A stretch of DNA of 64,000 bases. Origin: Acheta domesticus (taxonomy: Eukaryota; Arthropoda; Insecta; Orthoptera; Gryllidae). Below, piece after piece: positions 22,801 through 34,169 of the stretch; position 1 is the stretch's first letter, and every line of letters starts with the position of its first letter. The stretch covers positions 64,810,723-64,874,722 of the forward strand of contig JAHLJT010009419.1 in assembly GCA_031308135.1 (NCBI GenBank). Direction: 5' to 3'. The notes below the pieces were generated by a model. It had not been told where the DNA came from, did no database searches, and saw nothing but the letters and a program-made list of their open reading frames with translations. Both the position numbers and the translations under genes were made by a program.

Positions 22801-23512
22801 TCTGCGTACGCTCTTAGCGATGTACTTCTAGGGTTAACCACCTTCTGCGGCCTTGGCGGTTGTAAATATTGGAGTCAGCTGTTTATTTAACTGACGTTAC
22901 CACAAAGTTCGTCACAAACCCCGTCACCCGTTTATCTACTTTTTACCACAGACACAGCCACCGCCATTTCACCCCTATTAGATGCTAATGTTTGAGATAT
23001 ATACTGACACACCTAATGCGTCGATAAGCACTGGAGGCACCCATGAATGTTCGGCTGCTTTCATCCAGAAGTACACTCTCGCCTACCTTTTTAATCGTTT
23101 CTACATTTACCGGTCTCCGCATTTATTATCACCGACGTAGCCTCGTCTTGCGCTAGATATTTCTCTACAGCAGTATGCTTTCCTCTAATTTAACTCTCAT
23201 ATTGTCTTTTTCATTATGAAGGATCTAAAAAAAACAAAAACAGCAATTTTAAAGGCGTGCATTTAATTAGCCTAAGCTGTTAATGCTCTGTAGCTGTACA
23301 TTAATAGAAATGTGATTTTAAAGGCGGCATGTGTACAAGTCAGAGAAAATGTAAGAGAACTTGATATTGTATATTTGGACATCGTACTTTGAGTTCAAGG
23401 GACATTTCAGTACAGTTGAGAGATTTTCCACAACCACTGCTGTTGCCAATACCATCACATATCTTTCCTGTTTTATTGTTATTCTGCCTTAGTCTTTAAC
23501 TCTGTTGACCCT
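22801..23512. other. Upstream flank of the Osiris gene, no recognised element
   Basis: Falls from CpG-rich to AT-rich with no frame or repeat that I can name. Confidence 0.4.
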
Positions 23513-24050
23513 TCAGAGCAGAAGAACGCAAGAACGTGACTGAAAAGCTGAAGAAAAGAAGGAAAGGGAGCATAAGGGAACGGAGGATGACATCAGATAA
23601 CTGGAGGGTGAAAAGGGAAAATGAATGTAGAAGTAAATGAGTGAAGCCAATCTAGAAATAACTGGAAGGATAAAAGAATTGAAGGAATGGAGAATATACA
23701 GACGGTGGGAAAAGAAAAAATAATGGATCTGGAACTTACAAAGTGGTGACGGAGGTGAAAAATACAAAAGAAAGCAGATGAGAAGAATCTGAAGACGTAG
23801 AAGGAAATAGGTGAAAATATTGCAAAAGAAAGAATTAAATCATTAGAAATAACAAGAAAGCGACTGGTGATGAATGTAATAAAAAACTAAATAACATGAG
23901 ACAGAAGATCTTCAGTAAGAGGCGAGGTGGCGGAAATGGGAAGCTAATAAAGATTAATAGTAGTGTGAAGGAAAATATTGCAGTTGCTCAAATAAAAGAG
24001 CAAAAGAACGGAATTTGAAGAAACAGTTAAAGGAGACGAAGGGGAGGATG
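23513..24050 (+). repeat. Purine-rich (GA) low-complexity tract
   Basis: About 0.5 kb of A/G-dominated sequence on the plus strand with AGAAG/GGAAAG words. It is probably an eroded form of the GA-rich minisatellite at 24.6-25.7 kb. The open frame on the minus strand is a by-product. Confidence 0.6.
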
Positions 24051-24589
24051 TGTTAAATCACAGGAGAAAACCCTTCATCAATAAGTAATATGCAGTTTCT
24101 CTCTCACGATTTTTATAACTTTCATCAGGCTTCCAGACTTGTACATTGTCAAGAAATCCTCTTTGAACGCTTAATTTCAAGACATCTAAATCGTTGCGGT
24201 GCCTACTTCTTTCTCGCATGTCACGTAAATGTCTCATAAAATCTTCATTCTTTTGGGGGTTTGCGAATCACCTGGGGTAGTGATATCACACTGCGCCTTT
24301 TATCAATTTCTATGTCTCAAAATGGTGGTTTTGCACAAAGTGTTTCAGACGAAAACCTGAAAGAGACAAACACTGAACAATATAGTATAACATTCTTTTC
24401 TAATGTGATAATAACATAACGAGGTGATTGAACGTTAGAAGTGGTGGAGAGGTGTAGGTGGAGTGTTATTGGGTCACGGGAACCACACGGGGATCGTCAA
24501 GTTGGCTGAGGTGGCGGAGGAAGGGTGGCAGCGCTGGTTTTGCAGTAACTGAAGCAATGTTTATTAAAAGCTTCCGACAGAAAACCGTT

Positions 24590-24770
24590 TGCTCTTAAAG
24601 TCCTCCAGTAACGATAGTGGAGACGGGAAAAGAAGATGGAGATGGAGCTGGTGATAGGGTGAGTGCGGAGACGGAGGAATGAGACCCAGACAGGCTGGGA
24701 GCGAAGGCGGGTGCTGACGCTTTGCCCAGGCGGTGGAAGAGGAGAACGACCTGAAGGCGGAGAGGGCTCG
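24590..24770 (+). repeat. GA-rich minisatellite, left part
   Basis: Words such as GGAGACGG, GGAGATGGAG and GGCGGTGGAAGAGGAG recur. It abuts the 3' end of the SINE at 24771. Confidence 0.55.
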
Positions 24771-25228
24771 GATTGATTGATTGATTCGTGTTTCCAGGCG
24801 CGTCAACTACTAAGGTCATTAGTGTAGTGCGTGTAGTAGTTGTAAGTTAGTAAGTGTAGTGCGTACCTTCATTAGTAAGTGTAGTGCGTGTTATTTTCTC
24901 GGTAGGGGGCGGTGATCTTTTCCCCTCTGGATGGTGAGATCTGGCGCCAACCTACCGTCGACATGGGGGGTTTTCCCCTCAACCGGGTATCTCCTATCAG
25001 CGGGGCACCGCCCCAGCCGGGACAAACCGTAAGCTCCCGACCGGTCTCCCGGCATGTTAGTGTAAGTGTGGTGCATATTAATGTGTGTGTAAGGATAGGA
25101 CAAGGAGGAGGAAGGAAAGATCGAGCGCGGTCCGTGGCCCGTTTGTTAGGGCACTGCTCCGCCATTCGCCTGGTGTTGATCGGAGAAACTACGGAACACT
25201 ACCGATCAGAGCAGCCGGTCGCTAGAAG
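24771..25228 (-). mobile_element. SINE family 1, head-truncated copy
   Basis: Minus strand, with the GATT simple tail at 24771-24786 and the body blocks GCGCGTCAACTAC, TACCGTCGACATG, AGCGGGGCACCGCCCCAGCC, CGTTTGTTAGGGCACTGC and CACTACCGATCAGAGCAGCC. It ends before the tRNA-like head, directly at GA-rich minisatellite. The tail region has a triplicated TAAGTGTAGTGCGT. Confidence 0.85.
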
Positions 25229-25660
25229 AGCGGGAACGGAGGCAAAGGAAAGCCGTAGGCAGAAGAAGAGGAAGTTTTGAAGGCAGAGGCCAAAGAAAGA
25301 GATATAGAGACGGGGGAGCGTGTGGGGGTAGGTGCGGGGGCGGAGGTGTAGATGGAGCCAGACGAAGTTTTGGAGGCAGAGGTCGAGGAATATAGAGACG
25401 GGGGAGCATGTGGGGGTGGGAGCGGATGGGTGAGGGGCGGGTGGGGAAAGGCTGGAATGGACGAGATTGGGAGAGAGAGTGGGCATGTGGGCGGAGGCGT
25501 AAACTGAGGCAGAACAAATTTTGGAGGCGCAGGTGGAAGAAGAGGAGAAGGAGATGGAGGCGGGGTTGGTTCATAGGGTGGGGATGAGGGCGGAAGCGTT
25601 AACTGAGGCACAAGAAGTTTTGGAGGTGGAGGAGTAGGAGAAAGAGCTGGAGGCAGGGCG
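25229..25660 (+). repeat. GA-rich minisatellite, right part
   Basis: Irregular units of about 90-155 bp marked by AAGTTTTGGAGGCAGAGG-like blocks at about 25271, 25364, 25517 and 25613, separated by GGGGGAGCRTGTGGGGG-like segments. It opens a 192-codon proline-rich minus-strand frame that I reject as a gene. Confidence 0.7.
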
Positions 25661-27814
25661 GGGCGGGGAGGGGTGGGGTGCAGTGGGGCCGGGCCCGGGG
25701 CGTGGCGCCTCTCACCGCATGGGAGGACGCTGCGCGGCCACTGTGCAGCTGCGCTGCCGCGGGCCGTCTGCGCCTGCTCGATTCCGCTCCACGGAGGCAT
25801 TCACATGCGCAGGTACCGTACAGCCTTAACCCGGCAGTGCTCGCAATATCGTGAGATCCAAACCAGGGCATTTTTGTGTTCCTGAATTATTGCGATGCAT
25901 TAGGCGTCTGATATTTCATGTATTCTTTCATTGCACTTTTCTGAAAACGCTTGGCCTTCTATTTTTATTTTTTCGATGGGTTATTTCCCGTGAACATGTT
26001 GAAGCTTGATCACTGCGCTGCGCGATATCTGACAGATATGTTGTGTACACTGGCGCCAGTGCGTTGTGAGCTCCTGGCGTAAGCGGTATGTATCATATTA
26101 TTTTCAGGCGTCTACAAGTGTACAATTTATTAACAATTGCATTGAGAGACATGAACAAACCAAATAAAATATGTATTTCAATTAAAGATTCAGATCATTC
26201 CCATTCGCGAAACATTTCAGCTATATCTGAGAGATACATTGCGGGCACTCCCGGGTTAATCATGATCCGTTCAAAGTTCAGTTTGTACTGCAGAGCGTTA
26301 CGTGTGTTGTCTGTTAACATTTCAAACACTTTTAAGTTTGGCATAATTTTTCATAATGCGAATAATTTTTGCACTTTCTTATGCATTATACACATTACAT
26401 ATTTGCCACAAAATAATGTCTGTCCTAACAATCCATTCATATTTCTGGAAAGCGGAGAATCTGTTGTTCGAAGACACATCATTGTATTCATGTTCTCCCA
26501 CTGACGTGCCATACGTTGTTTGGAAAGTACCTACACGTTCTGGTTGTTAGTCTTATTTGTCTCATATGACTCTTTTGCGCTCATTTGTCTCATTTGTATT
26601 GGACGTGTTGTATCGTTGTTTAGCAATTATTTTTTTCCCATTTTCAACAAATTTAAATACATTCTGTGAAAACCACGTATGTCACTTATTGCTCAAGACC
26701 CACCATACTCTAAACTTAACTTCCAAGACACCATTTCTTGCAATATCTGAATATTGGGGTGTAAATGCCTGTTAATCTGGATGGAATGTGTTGTGGGGTC
26801 TATTATATTCCAGTTGGTCTCTTTTTGGGTCTGTTGCTTCGCCTACGTATCATTATTCTATTGTGTCATCATTATCATATTCTAATAATTCGGTGGCCAT
26901 CATCTTTTAAGTCATTAGGTAAAATGTCTACTACAGAGAACCTTCATAATTAAAAAATAAAACATCTACCAGTCGGCCACAAGGTCGAATGAAGAATTAT
27001 TCTATGCTTCTGGCGTATGCGTTCTACCATGTCCGAATGCTGGATCGACGTCGTTAGATATTTACTTATCGGTATTCCCTACAGCCTTCCTCGCCCCAAA
27101 CGTCTTCCTGGTACATAAATTAGGGGATAATGATTAGCAAATAATAAGTCAATTTAATAGTTTTTGATCTGTAAAATCATTTAATTTTATTTATACAGGT
27201 AAATGCACATTCCAGTAATCCACATTCTTTACCATTGCTTGAAGTCTAAATTTTGTGCAGTACCCGATTAAGCATTTATACAAAGCAAAATTTACTCCGT
27301 CATATTTAAAGAGATCTCAAATAAATAATATTTACTGAATTGATAAAAATAACTTTAGAGTTGAACTTCTAAAATGAACAATTATTAACATTGCAACATT
27401 TGCTCCACCTGATTTATTTAAGAGGATTTTTATTAAAAATATTACTGTACTGTAAATCTTTTAGAAGAAAGCTTTTGAATGACAGGCTTCTCGTGAGTCT
27501 TTCTTACTTCTCAATTTATCAATTTTGTTTCGTAAAGAAATTTATCTCAACGAACTTTTTTTAATCCCACTAGTTATGATTCGTCTCAATTTTTCTTGTT
27601 TTCAAAGCTTCTCAATCTCTTTCCTTTTCAAAACCCATTCAGTTTTTGGCCCTTTTAAAAGCTTGCGTTATCTTTAAAAGTTCATGTTAAACCCAGCTGT
27701 AATTCAGGAGGTTGAAATGTTTGTATTGCTATTAAATCAAAAATACAGTTTAATAAGAATGTGGGTGATTTAAAAGTGTACTAATATTGTGCTTTTTATT
27801 TTTAATTTCGAAAT
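25661..27814. other. GC-rich patch then AT-rich DNA, no supported gene
   Basis: 25661-25810 is strongly GC-rich. On the minus strand it reads from an ATG to a good donor (ATGCG|GTGAGAGG at about 25708), which could be a first exon, but no partner exon is visible. 25900-27814 is AT-rich with frames of up to 138 codons (26088-26504) that show no recognisable family. Confidence 0.35.
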
Positions 27815-28092
27815 GTTACTTTTTCGTAATTTTAGTTGTCTTTTGGTAATAATAACAAACATTTTTCCTTTAAATACAAACATTTGATAAATAATTAGTT
27901 TCCCTTATGTTATCGGTTTTATTTTCAATACAAATTACGTGTCTGTAGCAAAACAATTGTACTGTGATGTAGCATTTAAAACTAATTCAAAAAATTAGTC
28001 TTTTATTTGTTCTTCCAAAACTAGCAATACAAGGTTAATGGAAAGTTGAAATTAGAGAAAAATAGTATTTAAATTTATTTGTTTCAAGTTGA
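27815..28092 (+). repeat. Left arm of a 2.2-kb inverted duplication
   Basis: About 278 bp matching in inverse the segment 29755-30030: TTTTTCGTAATTTT, TCTTTTGGTAAT, GATAAATAATTAGTTTCCCT, CAAAACAATTG, TTAATGGAAAGTTGAAATTA, TTGTTTCAAGTTGA. The arms differ by substitutions and short indels. Confidence 0.85.
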
Positions 28093-28821
28093 AAAGAAAA
28101 TAGAGCAACGGGGAAATTTACATTCTCGGAAGATAATACTTATTTTATGTTAAATACTAATTTTGTATGATGTGCATATTATACTTAGGATTGTATCGCC
28201 GGAAGTTTGGATTATTTCATCGTAGGCATTAAACATTTTGTAACTTTCTATCAATAGTTAAACTTACCGATTAGAACCAATGCGTTATTGCAAAACAGGA
28301 TTTTTGAAAAGTATTTGAATCATGCAAGTATGTATGTTTTATTGATTTATCTAATGTATTTTGCATAGAACATGTGACATATAATGACGGCTGACAATCA
28401 TTCTGAATATATTAAAGTCCATTAGGCACGAACTTTTCTCATACTTACTTCAAATGAATCTTGTTTTCAATGCATTTGAGTCGTTTATAAAGGAAAGTTA
28501 ATGACACAAAGCTACCTTTCTCATAGCCAGATGTATTACTTTTCATTCTTGTTCCATTTATTGTTAAGAGAAGGTTTTAACGGTATCTGTTTGACCAGTT
28601 TCTACATTCACTGTTTATTCTCTACACAGCTCATATCATACAATTTCCTGCAAAACGTGAGAAACCTTGAGTTCAATGTATCATTTGAATCATTGTGAGT
28701 GGTAATGTCGTGGAAAGAAGGTTGAATGACAAACAAAAATATTCCTGCATTTGTAAGAACAGAGAAGAAATGCGAGGAGTAGAAACAAGACCGTGGAGTC
28801 GAGAGCTTACGCACACACAGA

Positions 28822-30985
28822 GGAACGAGACATTGTCAAATTGACCTAGTCTGTAGTCCCGCGCGCATTTGCTTTAGCTTCGGTCCCCTTTTGGAATTCG
28901 CTCCCACGTCCGCGGGCAAGGAGACGGACATTGATGGCACTGAAACTCAGCGGAGCAGATCTTTCGCAGGTACCACATTTATCTTCTTCTACTGTGTCGA
29001 GAACATGATGAATATTTTAACAAGCTGTCAAATCAAAAGACGTGACTCATTTGCTCGCCAGCGATTATATTCTCCATGATTATAAAGATTTGGCCATGCG
29101 TTTTCTACTCGCACGTTTCTTAAGAGAAGGTTAAGAGCGATATAATGTAAAAGAGTAAAGTAAATTAGAGAGTGGAATCAGACACTTTTGCCTAATTATG
29201 GTCGACGGTAAACAATAGTCATACAAACGTAAAAAAAATTGTTCCAGTTGATTCCGTATGTGTGCAAACGTGATATGAGCACTGACTTAAAAAGAAAAGA
29301 ATACATTCGAGACATTACCAAACTGATGGAGACTCTAGCCTTCGAAGCATTTGCGTGTGTTTTGGTCCCATTTTGGAAATGTCTCCCACATCGTAGGATA
29401 AGCAGGTAATCGGGCGACGGTGACAACAAAACCCAGTGGAGCAAATCTTTTGCATGTACCACATCTATCTTCTGGAGCTGCTCCGTGAGCATGATGAATA
29501 TTTTAACGAGATATCAAATGAAGACCAAACTCTTTCGCTCGGCAGCGATTACACGCATGCTTATACAGATGTGTCTACGCGTTTCTTACATAGAAGTTCA
29601 AAGAGCGATGTCAAATTGACTAGATAATTAAGGGTAGAGCAACCAGCCCTTTTGCCTAGTCTGTAGGAAGTTACGCTGTCACACGTATAGAAATATTTTT
29701 TTTCGTTCTAGTTAGTTTCATATGTCTCCAATCATGACATTACCATAAACTAAACTCAACTTGAAACAAGTAAATTTAAATATTCTATTTCACTAATTTC
29801 AACTTTCCATTAACGTGTACTGCAAGTTTCGGGAGAACAAGTACAAGAATAATCTTTAGGATTAGTTTTAAATGTTACATCCCAGTCCAATTGTTTTGTT
29901 AGAGACACATAATTTATATTGTGAATAAAACATATAAAATAAGGGAAACTAATTATTTATCAAATATTTGTTTTTAAACCAGCATTTGGTAATATTACCA
30001 AAAGATAACCAAAATTACGAAAAATGAACTTCTCGAACGTTAGCAAATTGACCCTGAATGTCGCCCTGGGCGCATGAGCTTTTGTTTCTTACCCATTTTG
30101 GGAATCTCTACGACACTGGCGAACAAGCACGTAGTCGGGCGCCTGTGCTACAGAAACCCAGTGAAGCAGATCTTGCGCACACACATTTTGAATGAGGATG
30201 TTGGGAACATTGTCATATCCGCCTAGTCTGAAATCCTGGGCGCGAGTACTTTTTTTGTAAAATTTCTTAAGTACTAAATGGAAAGTAGATCACGTACTGA
30301 ACGCGTATAGTTGTCGGTGATTCAAAACGTAGTACGTTTTAATGTAGTTGGTTATGGTTGTCAAAAAAAGTTTCCAATTTCAAACAATTAGACTCCCTTT
30401 CTTTGCGCATTTCCAAGTCAACTGCCAATGTCTATCCTCGCGTATCCGCAATAAACATAAAACACGAATACATTCAACGCGACGTTTCCAAAGAATTTTC
30501 AGAATTCATTTTACTTAATTTAATACAATAATTCTTCAAGTGGCCCTCTTCTTTACATGATTTCGCTTTGAAAAAAATAACTCACATATATTAAATATGT
30601 CGATTTCTACAGTCGGGACACGTTCTGTTAGAGAAAGAAGTGATACATAACTAAAGTGGACAAACTATCACACGACTTGGATATTTCCTTACAAGTTTCC
30701 TTGTTACACGTAAGTAAACATGTTTGCTTTCATATTGATTCAAGTCGTGAGAAAATAAACATTTTAGTTTCTTTGAAACGCGGCCGGTGAAATTGAAAAG
30801 AGTAGAACACACAAGGACGTTGGTAACAATGCATTGATCTACACTGTTACCAATAGCACGCTTGCTTTTGTTTCGGTCCTGGAATTCGCTCCACGTCGGC
30901 GTCAGTCGCTGGTGGCACTGAAACCCAGTGGAGCAGATCTTTCGCAGGTGCCGCCTTCTCGTCTTCTTCTTCTGCCGCTGGTGGC
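28822..30985 (+). repeat. Four diverged direct copies of a compound repeat unit
   Basis: The block TTGCTTTTGTTTCGGTCCC-like, CGCTCCCACGTC-like, AAACCCAGTGGAGCAGATCT, TTTCGCAGGTACCAC recurs at about 28870, 29355, 30085 and 30860. The first two units also share the following CATGATGAATATTTTAAC and GCTCGCCAGCGATTA-like blocks, giving units of roughly 480 bp. The third unit lies just outside the right inverted arm. No conserved frame. Confidence 0.8.
29755..30030 (-). repeat. Right arm of the 2.2-kb inverted duplication
   Basis: Inverse of 27815-28092. Between the arms lie 1.66 kb with the first two units of the direct repeat. Confidence 0.85.
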
Positions 30986-31107
30986 GCGGCGCGATTTGGA
31001 GTGGGCCCCGTGCGCGGGCGGGGAGGACACGTAAAAATGGCGGGAATTGGGTTACCCCGCGGCACGCGCCTTCTCTTGTCGGCGCGGCCCCTCACCGTGC
31101 GCAGGAG

Positions 31108-31500
31108 CAGGGCCTTGCAACTCTCCGTCGAAACAGGAGGCAAAGCTCCAGGATGCTACTATTGGAGGTGCTAGTACAGCTGCAGGTTAGGCTCGCCAAC
31201 TTCCGCACATAAAAATTGGTTGATATCTGCTAAATGCGAAAAGTGTCTTCTAAATGTTAAATTATTCATAATACATACATATTAGAAACCTCTGAGCAAA
31301 CTGCGAACATCGACGCTACCTTTTGTACCATAACGCTCCTGCTTGCGTCTCGCGAACATAAGCAGCAGCCACGTACGTTTGAAGTATCGTTGGCAACGTT
31401 TGAAGTATCGTTCGTATGTTAGTTCCTGTAAGAAGTTGCTGCAGGAGAGTGCGCAACTGTAATGGTCTGCAACACGTTATGTGGGAGTTGAAAGGCCCTG
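31108..31500 (-). mobile_element. hAT-like MITE, copy B, intact ends
   Basis: Both ends are preserved: CAGGGCCTTGCAACTCTCC at the left, GGGAGTTGAAAGGCCCTG at the right, giving imperfect ~17-bp terminal inverted repeats. Flanking 8-mers CGCAGGAG (31100-31107) and CGGAGGAG (31501-31508) agree at 7 of 8 positions. 8-bp duplications and CAGGG ends are hAT hallmarks. It is 393 bp, non-coding, and opposite in orientation to copies A and C. Confidence 0.88.
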
Positions 31501-31545
31501 CGGAGGAGGGTGGTGGGCGTGGCGCGCGAGGCAACGGGTGGCTAG

Positions 31546-31811
31546 AGTCCCTAGATACAGAGAGTGGCGCAACCCTGCCATTAAATATGGACTCACCCGA
31601 CAACCCCGCCAGGTACCAAACAGTAACTAAAGGGAAATTAAAATAATTGGTGACATTATGATGATTTTTAAGCATGTTAATATTGGTCTGGGGCAGATTC
31701 ATGGTTCTCAACTTACAGAATACGATACAGTTTCCATTTTTCTGACAACGGGACATAAAATGGCCGGACCGATGGAACAATGGAATGCGTTACTTCCTGT
31801 ATCTAGGGACT
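31546..31811. mobile_element. 266-bp element with perfect 15-bp terminal inverted repeats
   Basis: AGTCCCTAGATACAG at 31546-31560 is exactly inverted at 31797-31811. No clear target duplication. It lies between an hAT-like MITE and a SINE. Confidence 0.6.
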
Positions 31812-31836
31812 GCGGGTAGTGAGTGGTGGCGTATGC

Positions 31837-32397
31837 TTGTTGGTTTTGAATGATTAGTGATTCTGAGCACAACTGCTAAGCTCATTACTCCAGTAAGTAT
31901 GGTGCATGTTTTGTTATCGCGTGAAGGGACGATGTCCTTCCCCCACTGGATGGCGAGATACGGTGCCGACTTATGCCGGCATGCGGGTTTTTCCCTAGCC
32001 ATGTATCTTCCACCAGCGGGGCATCGCTGTCGCTGCAGCCGGGACAAGCTAAGCTCATGACTGGTATCCAGACATGTGTTATAGGTAGTGCATTTTGAGT
32101 GTAAATCTGTGTCAAAAAGGGGTGAGGAAGGAAAGTAAGAGGAAGAAAAGATCACGCGCGGTCCCTGGCCCGTTTGTTAGAGTTCTGCTCCAGTATTTGC
32201 TTGCTGATGATCGAAGATGCTACGAAAAACTACCGGCCAGAGTAGCCGGACATTAGAATTCTCCTCCAGTGGCTGAATTCGACCTAGCTGACAAGCTAGT
32301 GTCGAAAATTCTGCCGCCGTCGGCACTCGAACCTAGGACCTCCCGGCCATAGGAACTGCAGTGACATCAGTTGATGCACTGAACCATCACTCCCAGT
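31837..32397 (-). mobile_element. SINE family 1, full-length copy
   Basis: Minus strand, head at about 32397-32310 with the B box inside CTAGGTTCGAGTGCC, body to 31837. It shares ACTGGATGGCGAGATACGG, CCACCAGCGGGGCATCGC and GGCCCGTTTGTTAGAG with other copies. Confidence 0.85.
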
Positions 32398-34002
32398 GGT
32401 GTGACGAGGCGAAATGGAGGATAATTCGAGGTTGGCAATGTGCGCTGGGCCATGATTGAAGAGTAGTGGGCGAAGGTCTTTGAACATCTAGCAAATTGCT
32501 GGAGCTGTATGCAGTAATTATTAAGCGATAAACGAGCCGCGGGCAGTGGTCAGTTTGCAGAGGGAGCTGTTGGCAGCAGGGAACAGGCTATAGGTAATGG
32601 ACGAGGCAGGTGGCCGAATACGATGGCGATACTTGGTGTTGTTGATTACGTACTGCGGTTCTATTATGCATCACCCATGAAAATGTGAGGATTTTGTAGT
32701 TCCGAGGTAAATGCCGCAATCTTTACCGCAATCTTTTATATATTCTCACGACTTTCGTCTCTCAGACAGTATGGGTTAAGTTCCGAACGCATCACACTCC
32801 TAAGTCGGGTAACAGGGTATGGTATTTCTTCAGCTAGTGGTTGCCAGCAGTGAGGTGGGATGAGAGAAAATAAATACTAATCACCCCTGACACGGGAAGA
32901 TCTATTCCGGGAAGACCGTTTCAAATTTCCGCTGAGAAAATATCCAGTTACCAGGGCGAACCCAACCAACAGAATCGAAGCTAGTCCCTCGTTTACGTTT
33001 CCTATCAGCTAAAGTTTGTGGACAAACGAAATATCGTGAACGAAATTTCCTCGCGTAACTTCCCCTAAGGTACGTCTACTTCATTAATTGCAGAGCACTT
33101 ATTCCATTTATTCACATGCCGTTTGTCTTAGAGTCGTGTCCGACTCTGACACTGGATAATTCGTAACCCCCTACCACCCATTGCGCTCCCTTAGCAGTAA
33201 TAGAGGTGGATAAATGCATAAGCAGACCAAGGTCGTGGATAAATAGGCCCCAGCAGGCTAGTGATGATCAGTAAGTAAATTTAAAAAAATGTATACCGTA
33301 TCTTAAATATGTTTAAATAATTAAACAATTTTAATAAGGATATAAAAATAGCATTGATTCCAGAAATTATTTTAAGCCTTTGCTATACAAAAATAAAATC
33401 GAAAATTATTTTATATTATATTGGTAAGCATACATGCATATTATTTGTTAATGTATCAATAATTCTTCAAATTGCAAAATATTCAGTTTTATTTTTAAAT
33501 TCATTTGATTTATGACATAACTACTTATATTTAATAATCTAAAATTATTAGTGGGCGAGACTGGATTATGATTGCCTGGATTTCTGCGGCCGGAGTTTAT
33601 ATGAGTCTCTATCGTAGTGGCTGCGTTTCGTCCAACATATCACGACGGCGAGTCACCACGACACAAATGCAACTCGCCCAGGCCAGTCTAGATCATACAC
33701 GCTTAGGGTCCATTATCCGGCAATGTGAACTGACGATGCACTAAGGAATCTCCGGTCCTCCTGTGCAGTGTCGGATCCAGGGGGAGGGCCAGAGAGTTTT
33801 CGTTTGTTACCTCCCTTTATTTGGAAAAATTGATTTCAATATTTGTGTTGCAATTACGTAATTATATAAAAAATTACATGGTATAATATCATACATACAC
33901 TACAAAACAATATACAATATACAATACAACAACAAATATGTTTATTATTTAACAAAAATCTATGATGAGTTCCTAGGCTTCCACGGCCACAGTCATTGTA
34001 TT
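32398..34002. other. No supported gene
   Basis: Mixed DNA. At about 33766 CAGTGTCGGATCCAGGGGG resembles one end of an hAT-type transposon, but no matching opposite end is visible. Confidence 0.35.
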
Positions 34003-34169
34003 CTTGGCTGTCCGAGATTAGCCGCGTCTGAGTCGATGGATCTGACGTTTCGGCCATCTTGCTGTGGCCTTCTTCAGAGTTGTTCTGACCATCTCTGAAG
34101 AAGGCCACAGCAAGATGGCCGAAAGGTCAGATCCATCGACTCAGACGCGGGTCATCCCGGACAGCCAAG
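34003..34169. repeat. Near-perfect 77-bp inverted repeat (hairpin)
   Basis: Arms 34003-34079 and 34093-34169 around a 13-bp loop, with about 4 mismatches in 77. The stem includes TCAGATCCATCGACTCAGAC and, next to the loop, CTCTGAAGAAGGCCACAGC. It would fold as a very stable RNA or DNA hairpin. Non-coding. Confidence 0.92.

Noticed and set aside
25222..25800. 192-codon proline-rich minus-strand frame
   Set aside because: It is read from the GA-rich minisatellite; parallel frames of the same character exist in all three phases.
33766..33800. CAGTGTCGGATCCAGGGGG as an hAT terminus
   Set aside because: No opposite terminus or 8-bp duplication was found within a plausible distance.
34093..34125. 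Hammerhead ribozyme at CTGAAGA...GAAA
   Set aside because: Stem II can be drawn, but stem I and the cleavage-site arrangement cannot; base 10.1 is also unpaired.
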